A stretch of DNA of 64,000 bases from Aureimonas flava (GCF_003583935.1 NZ_QYRN01000006.1:1-64000), one strand, 5' to 3'; positions 27,750-38,614 are shown, numbered from the stretch's first letter. Numbers and translations: made by a program. Notes: generated by a model not told the origin, from the sequence alone.

Positions 27750-28405
27750 GCGCGGCGGAGACGGCGCCCGTGCCGACGTCGCGGATCGTGTCGGTGGAGG
27801 AGGGCGGCGCGCGCGTCGACCTGCGCGCCATCGCCGAACTGGTCGAGCCGGGCAGCCGGGTGCTCGACGTGGGTTGCGGCGACGGATCGCTGATGGAGCT
27901 CCTCCAGGCGCGGCGCGGCGTGGACGCAAGGGGAATCGAGCTCAGCCAGCCCGGCGTCAACGAATGCGTGCGCCGGGGCCTGTCGGTGATCCAGGGCGAC
28001 GCCGACAGCGATCTGGTGCACTATCCCGACGGGGCCTTCGACTACGCCATCCTGTCGCAGACGATCCAGGCGACCGAGAACCCCAAGCTGGTGCTGGCCG
28101 AGCTCCTGCGCATCGGCCGTCGCGCGGTGGTCTCGTTTCCGAACTTCGGCCACTGGTCGGTGCGCTCGTCCCTGTTCTTCAAGGGGCGGATGCCGGTGAC
28201 CCGGAGCCTGTCCTACTCGTGGTACGACACGCCCAACATCCACTTCTGCACCATCCGCGACTTCGTGGAACTGGCGCGCGAGCTGGGGGCGGAGGTGGAG
28301 AGCGCCGTGGCGCTGAACTCGGCCGGCCAACGCGTCGGCATGCGCCTGCCTTGGGCGGTCTGGAACCTGTTCGGCGCGCAGGGCGTCTTCGTGCTCCGCC
28401 GATAG
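27746..28405 (+). CDS. metW: Methionine biosynthesis protein MetW
   Basis: SAM-methyltransferase-fold partner of MetX, 219 residues. Motif I is [15 protein letters not shown] (about residues 38-52), and the MetW-specific segments are [27 protein letters not shown] and [15 protein letters not shown]. The start codon GTG at 27746 overlaps the metX stop, so translation is coupled. MetW is known to stimulate MetX activity; the enzymatic reaction of MetW itself is unclear. Confidence 0.94.
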   Translation: MSAAETAPVPTSRIVSVEEGGARVDLRAIAELVEPGSRVLDVGCGDGSLMELLQARRGVDARGIELSQPGVNECVRRGLSVIQGDADSDLVHYPDGAFDYAILSQTIQATENPKLVLAELLRIGRRAVVSFPNFGHWSVRSSLFFKGRMPVTRSLSYSWYDTPNIHFCTIRDFVELARELGAEVESAVALNSAGQRVGMRLPWAVWNLFGAQGVFVLRR

Positions 28406-28413
28406 CGGCGGTG

Positions 28414-28439
28414 GCGTCCCGGCGAGGCGGCCGGGACGC
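28414..28439. terminator. Strong hairpin between convergent metW and the PGDYG-like gene
   Basis: GCGTCCCGGC and GCCGGGACGC form a perfect 10-bp stem with loop GAGGCG, in the 41 bp between two convergent genes. There is no T-tract on either strand, so it may be a weak or Rho-assisted bidirectional terminator. Confidence 0.5.
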
Positions 28440-28446
28440 GGCGGCC

Positions 28447-29025
28447 TCACTTGGCGGCCGGGGCCTTCAGCACCTCGTAGGTGCAGTCGAACTCGGCGCG
28501 CGCGATCCGATAGGTGTCGTCGCGATCGCCGGGGATCTGCACGATGGCGTCGCCGGGCTTGGCGACCATCGGCGTGCCCCAGGGCGCGACGAACTGGAAG
28601 GCGCCGGTTTCCGGGGACACGAGGAAGAACCCCATCTCCTGGCCGCTCGGATGGAACTCCCTGAAGCCCTCCGCGTCCGGCTCACCCTGCGGGGCGCCGT
28701 AGCGCTCGGGAAACCGGGCGGCCTTCACCAGGATCGTCGGGTTGGCGGCCTTGTCGGCGGAGCAGCGGTTGCGCACCACCCAGTCGCCCGGCTCGGCCGG
28801 CTTCGACGTGGTCTCGACGCCCTCGCCGGGGATCACGGTGACGACCACCTCGCCCTCGCGCGCCGGGCGCGCGTCCACGGCGCGCGTCTTGCGGGCCGTT
28901 CCGGTGAGCCCCGCGCCCTCGGCCTGGCCGAAGAGCTCGATCTGGTTTCGCTGGGGCAGATCCTCGGCCAGCGCCGGGCCGGCGAGGACGAGGAGGAGGG
29001 CGGGCGCTAGAACGGCTGTTCGCAT
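28447..29025 (-). CDS. Secreted protein with PGDYG-like motif
   Basis: A 192-residue protein with a clear signal peptide (cleavage after LAGPALA, residue 20). The central part contains PGDWVVRNRC at 79-88, followed by ILVKAARFPERYG, which resembles the PGDYG domain of unknown function found in proteobacterial proteins. A second PGD occurs near residue 157 (KPGDAIVQIPGD). Only two cysteines are present in the mature protein. No function can be assigned. It is preceded by an exceptionally strong stem-loop at 29053-29114. Confidence 0.65.
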   Translation of the reverse strand: MRTAVLAPALLLVLAGPALAEDLPQRNQIELFGQAEGAGLTGTARKTRAVDARPAREGEVVVTVIPGEGVETTSKPAEPGDWVVRNRCSADKAANPTILVKAARFPERYGAPQGEPDAEGFREFHPSGQEMGFFLVSPETGAFQFVAPWGTPMVAKPGDAIVQIPGDRDDTYRIARAEFDCTYEVLKAPAAK

Positions 29026-29052
29026 CGGTTCGGCTCGTGTCCGAGGGGGCGG

Positions 29053-29114
29053 GAAGGGCGGGGGACGACATGGGCGGTGCCGGGAGCTGACGCCCGTGCC
29101 GTCCCCCGCCCTTC
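29053..29114 (-). promoter_or_regulatory. Very long stem-loop in the leader of the PGDYG-like gene
   Basis: A perfect 14-bp outer stem (29053-29066 with 29101-29114) encloses an inner 8-bp stem (29069-29076 with 29091-29098, one G-U). It ends 28 nt before the ATG of the downstream gene and about 60 nt after the aldo/keto reductase stop. It could be a terminator of the upstream gene, although no T-tract follows, or a leader structure. Confidence 0.55.
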
Positions 29115-29173
29115 TAGCAGGGCCGCATGACGGTGCGAACACGTTCCGTCATCGCCGCGCGCTCGCCGGCGCG

Positions 29174-30157
29174 CTAGAGGTCGACCGTCTTCATCCCCGC
29201 TTCCGCGTAGCGCTCGCCCGCCGCGATGCCGGCCGGGAAGGCCTCGTCGATCTCGGCGAGGTCGTCCGGCGTCAGCGCGACCTGGACGGCCTCCGCGTTC
29301 TCCTCGAGATAGCGGATGCGCTTGGTGCCGGGGATCGGCACGATGTCGTGCCCCTGCGCCAGCACCCAGGCGAGCGCGAGCTGCGAGGGCGTCGCGTTCT
29401 TGCGCTTGGCGATCGCCCGTACCGTGTCGACGAGCTTGAGGTTCCTTGCGAAGTTCTCGCCGGAGAAGCGCGGGCTGCCTTTGCGGAAGTCGTCGTCCGG
29501 CAGGTCTTCCGGCTTCTGGAACCGCCCGGTCAGGAACCCTCGCCCGAGCGGCGAATAGGGCACGAAGCCGATGCCGAGCTCGCGCAGGAGCGGCAGGATC
29601 GCCGCTTCCGGATCGCGGCTCCAGAGCGAGTACTCGGTCTGGAGCGCGGCGATCGGATGGGTGGCGTGGGCGCGGCGGATCGTGTCGGACCCCGCCTCCG
29701 ACAGGCCGAGGAAGCGCACCTTGCCCTCCTCCACCAGGCGGCCCATCTCGCCCACCGTGTCCTCGATCGGAACGCCCGGATCGACCCGGTGCTGGTAGTA
29801 GAGGTCGATGTGGTCGGTCCCGAGCCGCCGGAGGCTCGCGTCGCAGGCCCGGCGCAGGTAGTCCGGCCGGCCGTTGATGCCGAGTCGCTCGCCGTTCGGC
29901 CCGCGGACGTTGCCGAACTTGGTGGCGAGCACCACGCGCTCGCGGCGACCCTGCAGCGCGCGCCCGACGAGTTCCTCGTTGCGGCCGACGCCGTACATGT
30001 CGGCGGTGTCGAGGAAGGTGACGCCGAGATCGAGCGCCCGGTGGATCACCGAGAGCGATTCGCCGTCGTCGCCCTCGCCGTAGAATTCGGACATACCCAT
30101 GCAGCCGAGGCCGAGGGCGGAGACGGAAAGGTCGGGGCCGAGCTTGCGCTGTTCCAT
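29174..30157 (-). CDS. Aldo/keto reductase
   Basis: NADPH-dependent carbonyl reductase of 327 residues, AKR superfamily (AKR13-like YakC type). The catalytic tetrad is recognisable: Asp in FLDTADMYG with its Tyr, Lys in [11 protein letters not shown], and His in [18 protein letters not shown]. The C-terminal cofactor site has [16 protein letters not shown]. Substrate unknown. The start at 30157 (MEQRKLGPD) has AGGA eight nt upstream; a near ATG at 30166 is possible. Confidence 0.9.
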   Translation of the reverse strand: MEQRKLGPDLSVSALGLGCMGMSEFYGEGDDGESLSVIHRALDLGVTFLDTADMYGVGRNEELVGRALQGRRERVVLATKFGNVRGPNGERLGINGRPDYLRRACDASLRRLGTDHIDLYYQHRVDPGVPIEDTVGEMGRLVEEGKVRFLGLSEAGSDTIRRAHATHPIAALQTEYSLWSRDPEAAILPLLRELGIGFVPYSPLGRGFLTGRFQKPEDLPDDDFRKGSPRFSGENFARNLKLVDTVRAIAKRKNATPSQLALAWVLAQGHDIVPIPGTKRIRYLEENAEAVQVALTPDDLAEIDEAFPAGIAAGERYAEAGMKTVDL

Positions 30158-30193
30158 GGGGACCATCCTGCGTTGTCGTGTCGGGACCCCGAT

Positions 30194-30973
30194 CTAAGGC
30201 GTGGGCCGGCGCGTTTCGAGGTGCAGCGCGGGGGAGGGGGTGCCCTGGGGCACGAGAACGGGGCGCATGGCGCGGATGCGGCTGCGCTCGCGGCTGGTGA
30301 CGGGGATGCCGCGATAGACGAGCTTCACCGCCTCGATCACGATGGCGCCCGCGAACATCGGCCAGAAACGCCGGCCCGTGCGGTCCCACGGACCGGCGAA
30401 GTTCAGCAGTCGCTCGCGGCGGAAAGGCGGGAAGAACAGGGCTTCGGAAAAGCCGGCCGGCGTGAACTGGGTGTCCCGCAGGAGGCGCGTCGCCTGCGGG
30501 CGCGACCAGGGTCGGCCGGAGCCGAAGGGCGTGTGCTCGAAGCGCGCCCATACGCCGCGCCGGCTCGGCAGCACCATGACCAGCCGCCCGCCGGGGGCGA
30601 GCACCCGCCAGGCCTCGCCCAGCATCTCCGCCGGATCCTCGGCGAACTCCAGCGCATGCACCATCAGGATACGGTCCACGGAGGCGTCGCCGAGCGGCAG
30701 CTCGGCCGGGTGCACCAGCGCGGCCAGCGAGGGACGCCCGAGCGGCCAGTTCACCGCCCCCTGCGCCGCCGGCATGAAGGCCAGGGTGCGCTCCGATTCG
30801 CCCGTGAGACGGTCGAGATAGGGCGTGACGTAACCGAGCCCGACGAGACGCTCGTCGCGGATCGGCTTCCACACCGCGCCCAGCGCCATGGCGAGCGAGC
30901 GCACGCACGCATCCCCGAGCCGCGAGGCGTAGAAGTCGCGCAGGTCGACGATGTCGGCGTTCACGGCGGTCAT
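30194..30973 (-). CDS. Class I SAM-dependent methyltransferase
   Basis: A 259-residue methyltransferase-like protein conserved beside gloB in Rhizobiales. It has an unusual motif I region (LAFMPAAQGAVNWP) instead of a glycine-rich loop. The later motifs are clear: VDRILMVHALEFAEDPAEML (motif IV/post-IV) and VLAPGGRLVMVLP. The C-terminus has a hydrophobic stretch (RRFWPMFAGAIVIEAVKLVY). The substrate is unknown, and the missing glycine loop leaves catalytic activity open. It diverges from gloB by 65 bp. Confidence 0.82.
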   Translation of the reverse strand: MTAVNADIVDLRDFYASRLGDACVRSLAMALGAVWKPIRDERLVGLGYVTPYLDRLTGESERTLAFMPAAQGAVNWPLGRPSLAALVHPAELPLGDASVDRILMVHALEFAEDPAEMLGEAWRVLAPGGRLVMVLPSRRGVWARFEHTPFGSGRPWSRPQATRLLRDTQFTPAGFSEALFFPPFRRERLLNFAGPWDRTGRRFWPMFAGAIVIEAVKLVYRGIPVTSRERSRIRAMRPVLVPQGTPSPALHLETRRPTP

Positions 30974-31038
30974 CCGCTCTCCCGTCGAGAGGTTCCGGCC
31001 CTAACTAGCGCGGTCGAGGCGAAGGCGCGAGGTTTGCG

Positions 31039-31809
31039 ATGTCCCCGTATCCGATTCGGCAGTTCACCTGCCGCAGCGACAATTTCGGCGTGCTGCTGCA
31101 CGACCCGCAGTCCGGCAGCACCCTGTCGATCGACGCGCCGGAGGAGGCGCCGATCCTGGCGGCGCTGGAGCGCGAGGGCTGGCGCCTGACCCATATCCTG
31201 ACGACGCACCATCACGGCGACCACGTGGCGGCCAACGAGGCGCTCAAGGAGCGTTTCGGCGCGCAGGTCGTCGGACCGGAGGCCGAGCGCGCCCGCATCC
31301 CCGGCCTAGACCGGGGCGTGCGGGGCGGCGACCGATTCGCGGTCGGGAGCCTGCGGATCGAGGTCATCGACACGCCCGGACACACCGCCGGCCACGTGTC
31401 CTACTTCGTGCCGGCGGCCGGGGCCCTGTTCGCGGCCGACACGCTGTTTTCGCTCGGCTGCGGGCGCCTGTTCGAGGGCGACGCCGCCACGATGTGGGAA
31501 AGCGTGAAGCGGCTGCGGGTGCTGCCGGACGAGACCATGCTCTTTTGCGGCCACGAATACACGGCGACCAACGCGCGCTTCGCGCTGGACGTCGACCCCG
31601 GCAATCTCCTGCTGCAGGAGCGTGTGAAGGAAGTGGAGGCGCTGCGGGTGCGGGGCGAGGCGACGCTGCCGGTGGCGCTCGGCCGCGAGAAGCGCACCAA
31701 CCCCTTCCTTCGGGCCGACGACCCGGAACTCCAGGGCGCGCTGGGGATGGCGGGCGAGGATCCGGTGGCGGTCTTCGCGGCGCTTCGCGAGCGGAGGAAC
31801 GGCTATTGA
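31039..31809 (+). CDS. gloB: Hydroxyacylglutathione hydrolase (glyoxalase II)
   Basis: Hydrolyses S-lactoylglutathione in methylglyoxal detoxification. The 256-residue metallo-beta-lactamase protein has the binuclear metal motif THHHGDH (56-62), the metal histidine in IDTPGHTAGHVSY, the aspartate in LFAADTLFSLGCGRLFEG, and the final histidine in FCGHEYT. The glyoxalase II C-terminal helical domain with REKRTNPFLR for glutathione binding is present. Its stop overlaps the next start as TTGA. Confidence 0.94.
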   Translation: MSPYPIRQFTCRSDNFGVLLHDPQSGSTLSIDAPEEAPILAALEREGWRLTHILTTHHHGDHVAANEALKERFGAQVVGPEAERARIPGLDRGVRGGDRFAVGSLRIEVIDTPGHTAGHVSYFVPAAGALFAADTLFSLGCGRLFEGDAATMWESVKRLRVLPDETMLFCGHEYTATNARFALDVDPGNLLLQERVKEVEALRVRGEATLPVALGREKRTNPFLRADDPELQGALGMAGEDPVAVFAALRERRNGY

Positions 31810-32252
31810 GGGCGCGGGACGTCGTCGCGGCGCTGCGGCTGGAGCCGCATCCCGAAGGCGGCTGGTATCGCGAGACCTTCCGCGACACGGCGGTGGACGA
31901 GACGGGACGGGCGCGTTCCACCGCGATCTACTATCTGCTCGACCTCGGCGAGACCTCCGAGTGGCACCGCGTCACGGACGCTGCCGAGACCTGGGCCTGG
32001 CATGCCGGGTCGCCCCTCGTCCTCACCGTCTCGCCGAACGGCCACGACGCCTCCGCCCACCGGCTCGGACCGAACGTGCTGGCGGGCGAGGCGCCGCAGT
32101 TCACCGTGCCGTCCGGCTGGTGGCAGACCGCCACCAGTCTCGGCGAATGGACGCTGGTCACCTGCACGGTGGCTCCGGGGTTCCGTTTCGAGAGCTTCGA
32201 GATGGCCCCGCCCGACTGGCGCCCGCGTCCCCGCCCGCCGCGCTCCGGATAG
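31806..32252 (+). CDS. Cupin domain-containing protein (DUF985 / YML079w-like)
   Basis: A 148-residue small-barrel protein. It begins near ALRLEPHPEGGWYRETF, the hallmark of the DUF985 cupins, and has SEWHRVTDAAETWAWHAG and GWWQTATSLGEWTLVTCTVAPGF, with a FESFEMAPPDW end. The function of the family is unknown. The start is the TTG at 31806, overlapping the gloB stop, which keeps the family N-terminus. It is convergent with the chemoreceptor gene. Confidence 0.85.
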   Translation: MRARDVVAALRLEPHPEGGWYRETFRDTAVDETGRARSTAIYYLLDLGETSEWHRVTDAAETWAWHAGSPLVLTVSPNGHDASAHRLGPNVLAGEAPQFTVPSGWWQTATSLGEWTLVTCTVAPGFRFESFEMAPPDWRPRPRPPRSG

Positions 32253-32266
32253 GGCGCGGCGGGCGG
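32231..32266. terminator. 13-bp GC stem-loop spanning the cupin stop
   Basis: A perfect 13-bp stem (32231-32243 with 32254-32266, 10-nt loop) covers the stop codon of the cupin gene, 9 bp from the end of the convergent chemoreceptor gene. No T-tract is present, so bidirectional transcription termination is only suggested by position and strength. Confidence 0.45.
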
Positions 32267-32274
32267 GGGGACGG

Positions 32275-34242
<1,968 letters not shown>

Positions 34243-34302
34243 CTAGGGATCCGAGTTTAAATATTCGTCTGCATTACTGTATCGGACGGAGGAGTTGCCT
34301 GG

Positions 34303-35199
34303 TCAGAACCGTACCGTGCGCGATCGTCCGGCTCCCCCGGCCAGCCGGCGGAACAGGGGAAGCGCCGCGAGCGAGGCGCCGCCGGCGATCAGCACCGCCG
34401 CCAGCGCGAGCGAAGCCGAGACGGGCGCCTCGCCGGCGGCGACCAGCGCCAGGGTCGAGAGGATCGGCGCCAGGTAGCTCGCGGCGCCGAGGAGCTGGAC
34501 GTCGCCGCGCTTCATGCCGATGTCCCAGCAGAAGAAGGCCGCCCCGACCGGCAGGAGGCCGAGCAGCGCGACCGCGCCCCACTCTGCCCCCGTCGCCGGC
34601 CAGACCGTCTCCTCGAACAGGAGATGGCAGATCAGGGACAGCACGGCCGTTGCCGCGCAGAAGCCGCCCACGACCTCGCTCGGCACCGCCGCCAGGCGCC
34701 GCGACAGGAGCGAGTAGCCCGCCCAGAACACGGCCGCCGAGGCGGCCAGCGCGTAGCCGGGTGCGTGCGCCGGCGAGAAGGAAAGGCCCCCGTCGCGCCC
34801 GGCGATCACCAGCGCGGTGCCGGCGAGCCCGATCGACGCGCCCGCCACGTGGTACCAGCGCAGCCGCTCGCCCGGCACGAGCGCCGAGCCGACCACGATC
34901 AGCAGCGGCCAGAGATAGGCGATCAGGCTCGCCTCCACCGCCGGCGCCGCGCGCACGGCCGCGAAGTAGAGCGCGTGGTAGCCGAACAGGCCGCCGACGC
35001 CGACCAGCCAGACGCGTGGCGGCTGGCGCAGGACGCGAAGGGCCCCGCGCCGGCGAAGCAGCGGCACCACGCAGACCAGGGTGCCCACCGCGAAGGTCAT
35101 GGCGGCGAGCTGGAAGGCGGGAACCGCGCCGCTGCGCGCCGCCAGGAGCGCCAGGAGCGACCACATCAGGATCGCCAGGAAGCCGATAAACGTCGCCAT
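34303..35199 (-). CDS. EamA-family exporter (YddG-like)
   Basis: Ten-helix DMT transporter of 298 residues, two EamA repeats. The opening MATFIGFLAILMWSLLALLAA and the segments GYHALYFAAVRAAPAVEASLI and FFCWDIGMKRGDVQLLGAASY resemble YddG-type aromatic amino acid exporters. Substrate is inferred only from this resemblance. A start at 35214 is also possible. It diverges from the PhzF-like gene, with 144 bp between. Confidence 0.87.
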   Translation of the reverse strand: MATFIGFLAILMWSLLALLAARSGAVPAFQLAAMTFAVGTLVCVVPLLRRRGALRVLRQPPRVWLVGVGGLFGYHALYFAAVRAAPAVEASLIAYLWPLLIVVGSALVPGERLRWYHVAGASIGLAGTALVIAGRDGGLSFSPAHAPGYALAASAAVFWAGYSLLSRRLAAVPSEVVGGFCAATAVLSLICHLLFEETVWPATGAEWGAVALLGLLPVGAAFFCWDIGMKRGDVQLLGAASYLAPILSTLALVAAGEAPVSASLALAAVLIAGGASLAALPLFRRLAGGAGRSRTVRF

Positions 35200-35343
35200 G
35201 CCGACCCCGCCCATGATGCCCTGCCGCACGTCGGCATCGGACGGCGGGTAGCGGATGGGGCGGGGCGGAGCAAGCGCCGGCGGCTGGACGCCCCTTCGCC
35301 GACGGCGCATAAGCGGGAGGAACAGGCGGGAGACGCGGCGACC

Positions 35344-36180
35344 ATGCGCAGACGGTTCATCCAGTGCGACGTGTTCTCGGAAGTGCCGGCGCGCGGCAAT
35401 GGCCTCGCCGTGGTGCTCGACGGCGAGGGGCTCGACACCGAGGCGATGCAGCGGTTCGCCACCTGGACGAACCTCGCCGAGACGACGTTCCTCCTGCCGC
35501 CCACCGACCCGGCGGCCGACTACCGGGTGCGCATCTTCACCACCACGGGCGAACTGCCCTTCGCCGGGCACCCGACGCTGGGGAGCTGCGCCGCCTGGCT
35601 CCATGCCGGCGGCGTGCCGCGCGACGGGACGCTGGTGCGCCAGGAATGCGCCATCGGCCTCGTGGAGATCGACCGGAGCGGCGCGCTCCCGGCCTTCGTG
35701 GCGCCGCCGACCCGCATCGGCCCGATGGAGCCAGAACGGCTCGCCAAGTCGCTCACCGCCCTGCGGATCGATCCGGCCGAGGTCGTGCGCGCCGCCCGCC
35801 TGGACAACGGTCCGACCTGGGACGCGATCGAGCTGCGCAGCGCCGAGGCCGTGCTGGCCGCCGACCCGCGCGGGGCGAGCTTTCCCGCCGAGCGGCGGAT
35901 CGGGCTGATCGGCGCGCATCGCGAGGGCGGCGACGCCGATCGCGAGGTGCGGATGCTGAACATCTGGCACGGGGTCAAGGAAGACCCGATCACCGGCTCG
36001 CTCAACGCCGCCCTCGCCCGCTGGATGGAGAGCGAGGGCCGCCTGCCGGCCGCCTATGTCGCGGCGCAGGGCACGGCCATCGGGCGCCTCGGCCGGGTGC
36101 ATGTCCGCGCCGCCGGGGACGGGCGCGTCCTGATCGGCGGCGCCGTCACCATCCTGATCGAGGGCACGGCGACCCTGTAA
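35344..36180 (+). CDS. PhzF family isomerase
   Basis: A 278-residue protein with the diaminopimelate-epimerase-like double fold of the PhzF family. The catalytic glutamate is in NLAETTFLLPP (about residue 46), and the RIFTTTGELPFAGHPTLG segment is the family signature, with the matching PITGSLNAALARW loop in the second half. Family members include phenazine enzymes but most have unknown substrates, and no phenazine genes are present here. Confidence 0.9.
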   Translation: MRRRFIQCDVFSEVPARGNGLAVVLDGEGLDTEAMQRFATWTNLAETTFLLPPTDPAADYRVRIFTTTGELPFAGHPTLGSCAAWLHAGGVPRDGTLVRQECAIGLVEIDRSGALPAFVAPPTRIGPMEPERLAKSLTALRIDPAEVVRAARLDNGPTWDAIELRSAEAVLAADPRGASFPAERRIGLIGAHREGGDADREVRMLNIWHGVKEDPITGSLNAALARWMESEGRLPAAYVAAQGTAIGRLGRVHVRAAGDGRVLIGGAVTILIEGTATL

Positions 36181-36223
36181 CGCCCGTGCCCCGGCCGGCC
36201 CCGAGGCCTTGGAGGACCCGCGC

Positions 36224-36808
36224 ATGCACCCGCTGCTTCTGGTTCTGGCCGTTCTGTCGGCCCCGGCCGCCCCGCCGACCCCGCCGGCCGAGATCACCGG
36301 CGCGGTGTCGCCGCTCCTGCCGCGCCTGTGCCGCCCGATGGAGCCGCCGGCGGACGGCGGAGACGTCCTGCGCTGCGCCGGCCTCGTGGGGGCGGACGTA
36401 TTCCTGCGGGGCCCCGAGGCGGCGCGCCAGGTGGCGCTGCTACGGCCGGAAGGTTTCCTGCCCGCGCCGCCGGACGGCGCCCGGCTTGGACAGTCGGTGG
36501 CCTGGCGGCTCCTCGGCGACCGCCCGATCGCCGCCGTGCTGCGCTACCGGTTTCCCGAAGCGGCCGAGGCGCCGGCCGATGTGATCGTGGTCCTGAAACC
36601 GGCGCGGGACGGCGCGCCGGGTTGCGTGGTCGGCGCGGTCGAGGAGGGCGCAGGACCGTCCGCCACGGCGCCCGAGCGCGCGGCGGCCCTTGCCGACCGG
36701 CGCGCGCCGCTGTTTCGCTGCGGGCGGGACCGCCCGACCCTGGACGGGCCCTGGTCTCCGGCGGGGCGCGCCCGCATCGGCGTTTGGTTCCGCCTCGTCG
36801 GCGGTTGA
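36224..36808 (+). CDS. Secreted protein of unknown function
   Basis: A 194-residue predicted exported protein I do not recognise. A hydrophobic N-terminus (MHPLLLVLAVLSAPAA) works as a signal peptide. The mature part has four cysteines, in PRLCRPME, VLRCAGLV, APGCVVG and LFRCGRD, that could form two disulfides. The C-terminus ends in GVWFRLVGG. The ATG at 36224 has GGAGG nine nt upstream. A hairpin follows the gene. Confidence 0.6.
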   Translation: MHPLLLVLAVLSAPAAPPTPPAEITGAVSPLLPRLCRPMEPPADGGDVLRCAGLVGADVFLRGPEAARQVALLRPEGFLPAPPDGARLGQSVAWRLLGDRPIAAVLRYRFPEAAEAPADVIVVLKPARDGAPGCVVGAVEEGAGPSATAPERAAALADRRAPLFRCGRDRPTLDGPWSPAGRARIGVWFRLVGG

Positions 36809-36827
36809 ACGGGGGCGCCCGATCGTG

Positions 36828-36855
36828 CCGCCCGCGCAAAACGGGCGGTTGGTTC
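36828..36855 (+). terminator. Probable intrinsic terminator after the secreted protein gene
   Basis: CCGCCCG (36828-36834) and CGGGCGG (36842-36848) form a perfect 7-bp stem with loop CGCAAAA, followed by TTGGTTC, a modest T-rich tail. It lies 20 bp after the stop codon. Confidence 0.55.
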
Positions 36856-36932
36856 AAATTGCGCGGATTTCCGTCGGAGATCCTTAGCCTGCCCCGCCGA
36901 TGATCGCGGCAGATCCGATCGGGGAGCCCGTC

Positions 36933-37088
36933 ATGTCCATCACCACGATCCAGGCCAGCTCCAAGCGTCGTCGCCAGCGCGCCAAGTCGCGCCGGAGCGA
37001 CGCGATGAACCCGGCGCGCGGCATCATGGTCGGCTTCGGCCTGTCCGCGATGATCTGGGCGGCGATCGGGGCGTTGTTGCTCGGCTGA
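36933..37088 (+). CDS. Small single-helix membrane protein (51 aa)
   Basis: A 51-residue protein with a very basic cytoplasmic N-terminus (SSKRRRQRAKSRR) and one C-terminal hydrophobic helix (VGFGLSAMIWAAIGALLL). GGGGAG is placed well before the ATG at 36933, which supports expression. An upstream in-frame ATG at 36900 lacks such a site. No family recognised. It is convergent with the ExoF-like gene, 15 bp apart. Confidence 0.55.
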   Translation: MSITTIQASSKRRRQRAKSRRSDAMNPARGIMVGFGLSAMIWAAIGALLLG

Positions 37089-37103
37089 GCCCGTCCGGCG
37101 CCG

Positions 37104-38480
37104 CTAGTTGGGGCGCACGGCCGGCGTCGGCAGGGGAATTCCCGACCGGCGGCGCGGCGTGGGCGCCTGCGCGGCCTCCGTCTCCGCTTCCGCCGCTGCC
37201 GCCATCGCCGGCGGGGCCGCGGCGACCGTCGTCGGCTTTGCCGCCAAGGCTTGCGCGGCGGGGGCGTCCAGCGCCACCTCCACCAGATCCCCCGGCTGAA
37301 GGACGTCGCCCGCATCCGCCTCGCGGCGGATCGGAGCGGCTCCGTCGCGGCGGGTGACGAAGTAGCGGACGTCCTGCGCAGCGTCGCCGAGACCTGACAC
37401 GACGCGCGCCTTCATTCGAAGCCCTTCGATCTCGGCACGCGACCGGGCGGCTTCCGCCGAGGCGGCCTGGAGCGCGGACAGGTTGTCCAGCCGCTGGGTG
37501 TCGTCCAGCTTCTCCAGCGCGCGCCGCTGGTCGGACAGGTCCCGCTCCACCTGCGTGACCGCCGCGAGCGTGTCCAGCGAACGCGTCGAGACGAGGAGCA
37601 CCCCGCGCTGGGCGGTGCGAAGCCGGTCGATGGGTGTCAGCCCCTTCTGGAGCAGCCCCTCCACCCGCTTCACCTCGTCCTCGTAGTTGCGCGTCTCGGC
37701 CTCGAGATTGGCCTGCGACCGCCTGAGGTATCCGAGGCGCGCCTCGGAACTGGCGATGTTGCCGCGGATGTTCTCGCGCGACTTGCGAAGATCGTCGCGG
37801 CGCGCCGCCATCTGCTCCAGTTCCAGCGCGCGTAGCCTGTCGGCGAGGGCCGGGTCGAGACCGTCCGCCGGCACGCCGGAAAAGTCCGGCTCGCCCCGCC
37901 CCGCCAGCTCCGCCTCGATCCGGGCGACACGCAGCGCCGTCCGGAAGGCGGCGGCGTAGGCGGCGGTCTCTTCCTCGCCGAGCTCGGTCCGGTCGATGGA
38001 ATGGTCCTGCCGGCCGCGATAGGCGCTGACGCCGCCCGCCACCGCCACGGCCTGCGCCACCGTGACGCCCGAGCGGAACGGTTGAGAGCTCGGCGTCAGC
38101 ACATCGCCCGATACGTAGACCGGCCGGTATTCGGCGATCTCGACCAACACGCCCTCGGGATAGATCACGCTCCAGACGGTGACGCCTTGCGTGTCGACGC
38201 CGGCGGGGAAGGACACGGACTTCAGCCGCTCGATCACCGCCGCGCGCAGGTCGTCCACCGTGCGGCCGGCCGCCGGGAACGAGCCGCCGAGCGGGATGCT
38301 GACCGCGCCGTCCTGGTCGATCATGATCCGGCGCGACAGGGGGGCGGTGCCGAGGAGCGCGAAGTCGACCGTGTCGCCGGGCTGCAGGCGGTAGGGCTCG
38401 GCGGGCGCCGGGGCGGACGCCAGCATGGCGGCGAGGAGCGGGACGGACAGACGGGAAAGGCGGCATGCGACGGTGAGCAT
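37104..38480 (-). CDS. exoF: ExoF-like polysaccharide export protein
   Basis: Predicted periplasmic or outer-membrane export protein of 458 residues. A signal peptide (cleavage after APAPA, about residue 27) is followed by a Poly_export/Wza domain starting PYRLQPGDTVDFALLG, an SLBB-like segment VYVSGDVLTPSSQPF, a long coiled coil (about 210-370) and a second soluble repeat RREADAGDVLQPGDLVEV. An Ala/Pro-rich tail ends the protein. This arrangement is that of Sinorhizobium ExoF, which works with the ExoY sugar transferase; exoY is 4 kb away here. AAGGATATC precedes the ATG. Confidence 0.78.
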   Translation of the reverse strand: MLTVACRLSRLSVPLLAAMLASAPAPAEPYRLQPGDTVDFALLGTAPLSRRIMIDQDGAVSIPLGGSFPAAGRTVDDLRAAVIERLKSVSFPAGVDTQGVTVWSVIYPEGVLVEIAEYRPVYVSGDVLTPSSQPFRSGVTVAQAVAVAGGVSAYRGRQDHSIDRTELGEEETAAYAAAFRTALRVARIEAELAGRGEPDFSGVPADGLDPALADRLRALELEQMAARRDDLRKSRENIRGNIASSEARLGYLRRSQANLEAETRNYEDEVKRVEGLLQKGLTPIDRLRTAQRGVLLVSTRSLDTLAAVTQVERDLSDQRRALEKLDDTQRLDNLSALQAASAEAARSRAEIEGLRMKARVVSGLGDAAQDVRYFVTRRDGAAPIRREADAGDVLQPGDLVEVALDAPAAQALAAKPTTVAAAPPAMAAAAEAETEAAQAPTPRRRSGIPLPTPAVRPN

Positions 38481-38573
38481 GTCTGATATCCTTCAGCCGT
38501 TGGCCGACAGAGGCCGAAGTTGTGACGTGTTCGCCCGACGCGCGTCAAGTTTCATGCTGCAATGCGCAACGAG

Positions 38574-38614
38574 GCGGGAAGCCGCCCGCGCCGTTGCGCG
38601 GGCGCGGCTCCCGC
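38574..38614. repeat. Long imperfect stem-loop between exoF and the monooxygenase gene
   Basis: Arms of about 17 bp (GCGGGA, GCCGC and CCGCGC blocks pairing with GCGCGG, GCGGC and TCCCGC) with one bulged A and a bulged GC surround a CGTT loop. It lies in the 193-bp divergent gap, 60 bp before the downstream ATG and 94 bp before exoF. No T-tract follows. Confidence 0.55.
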
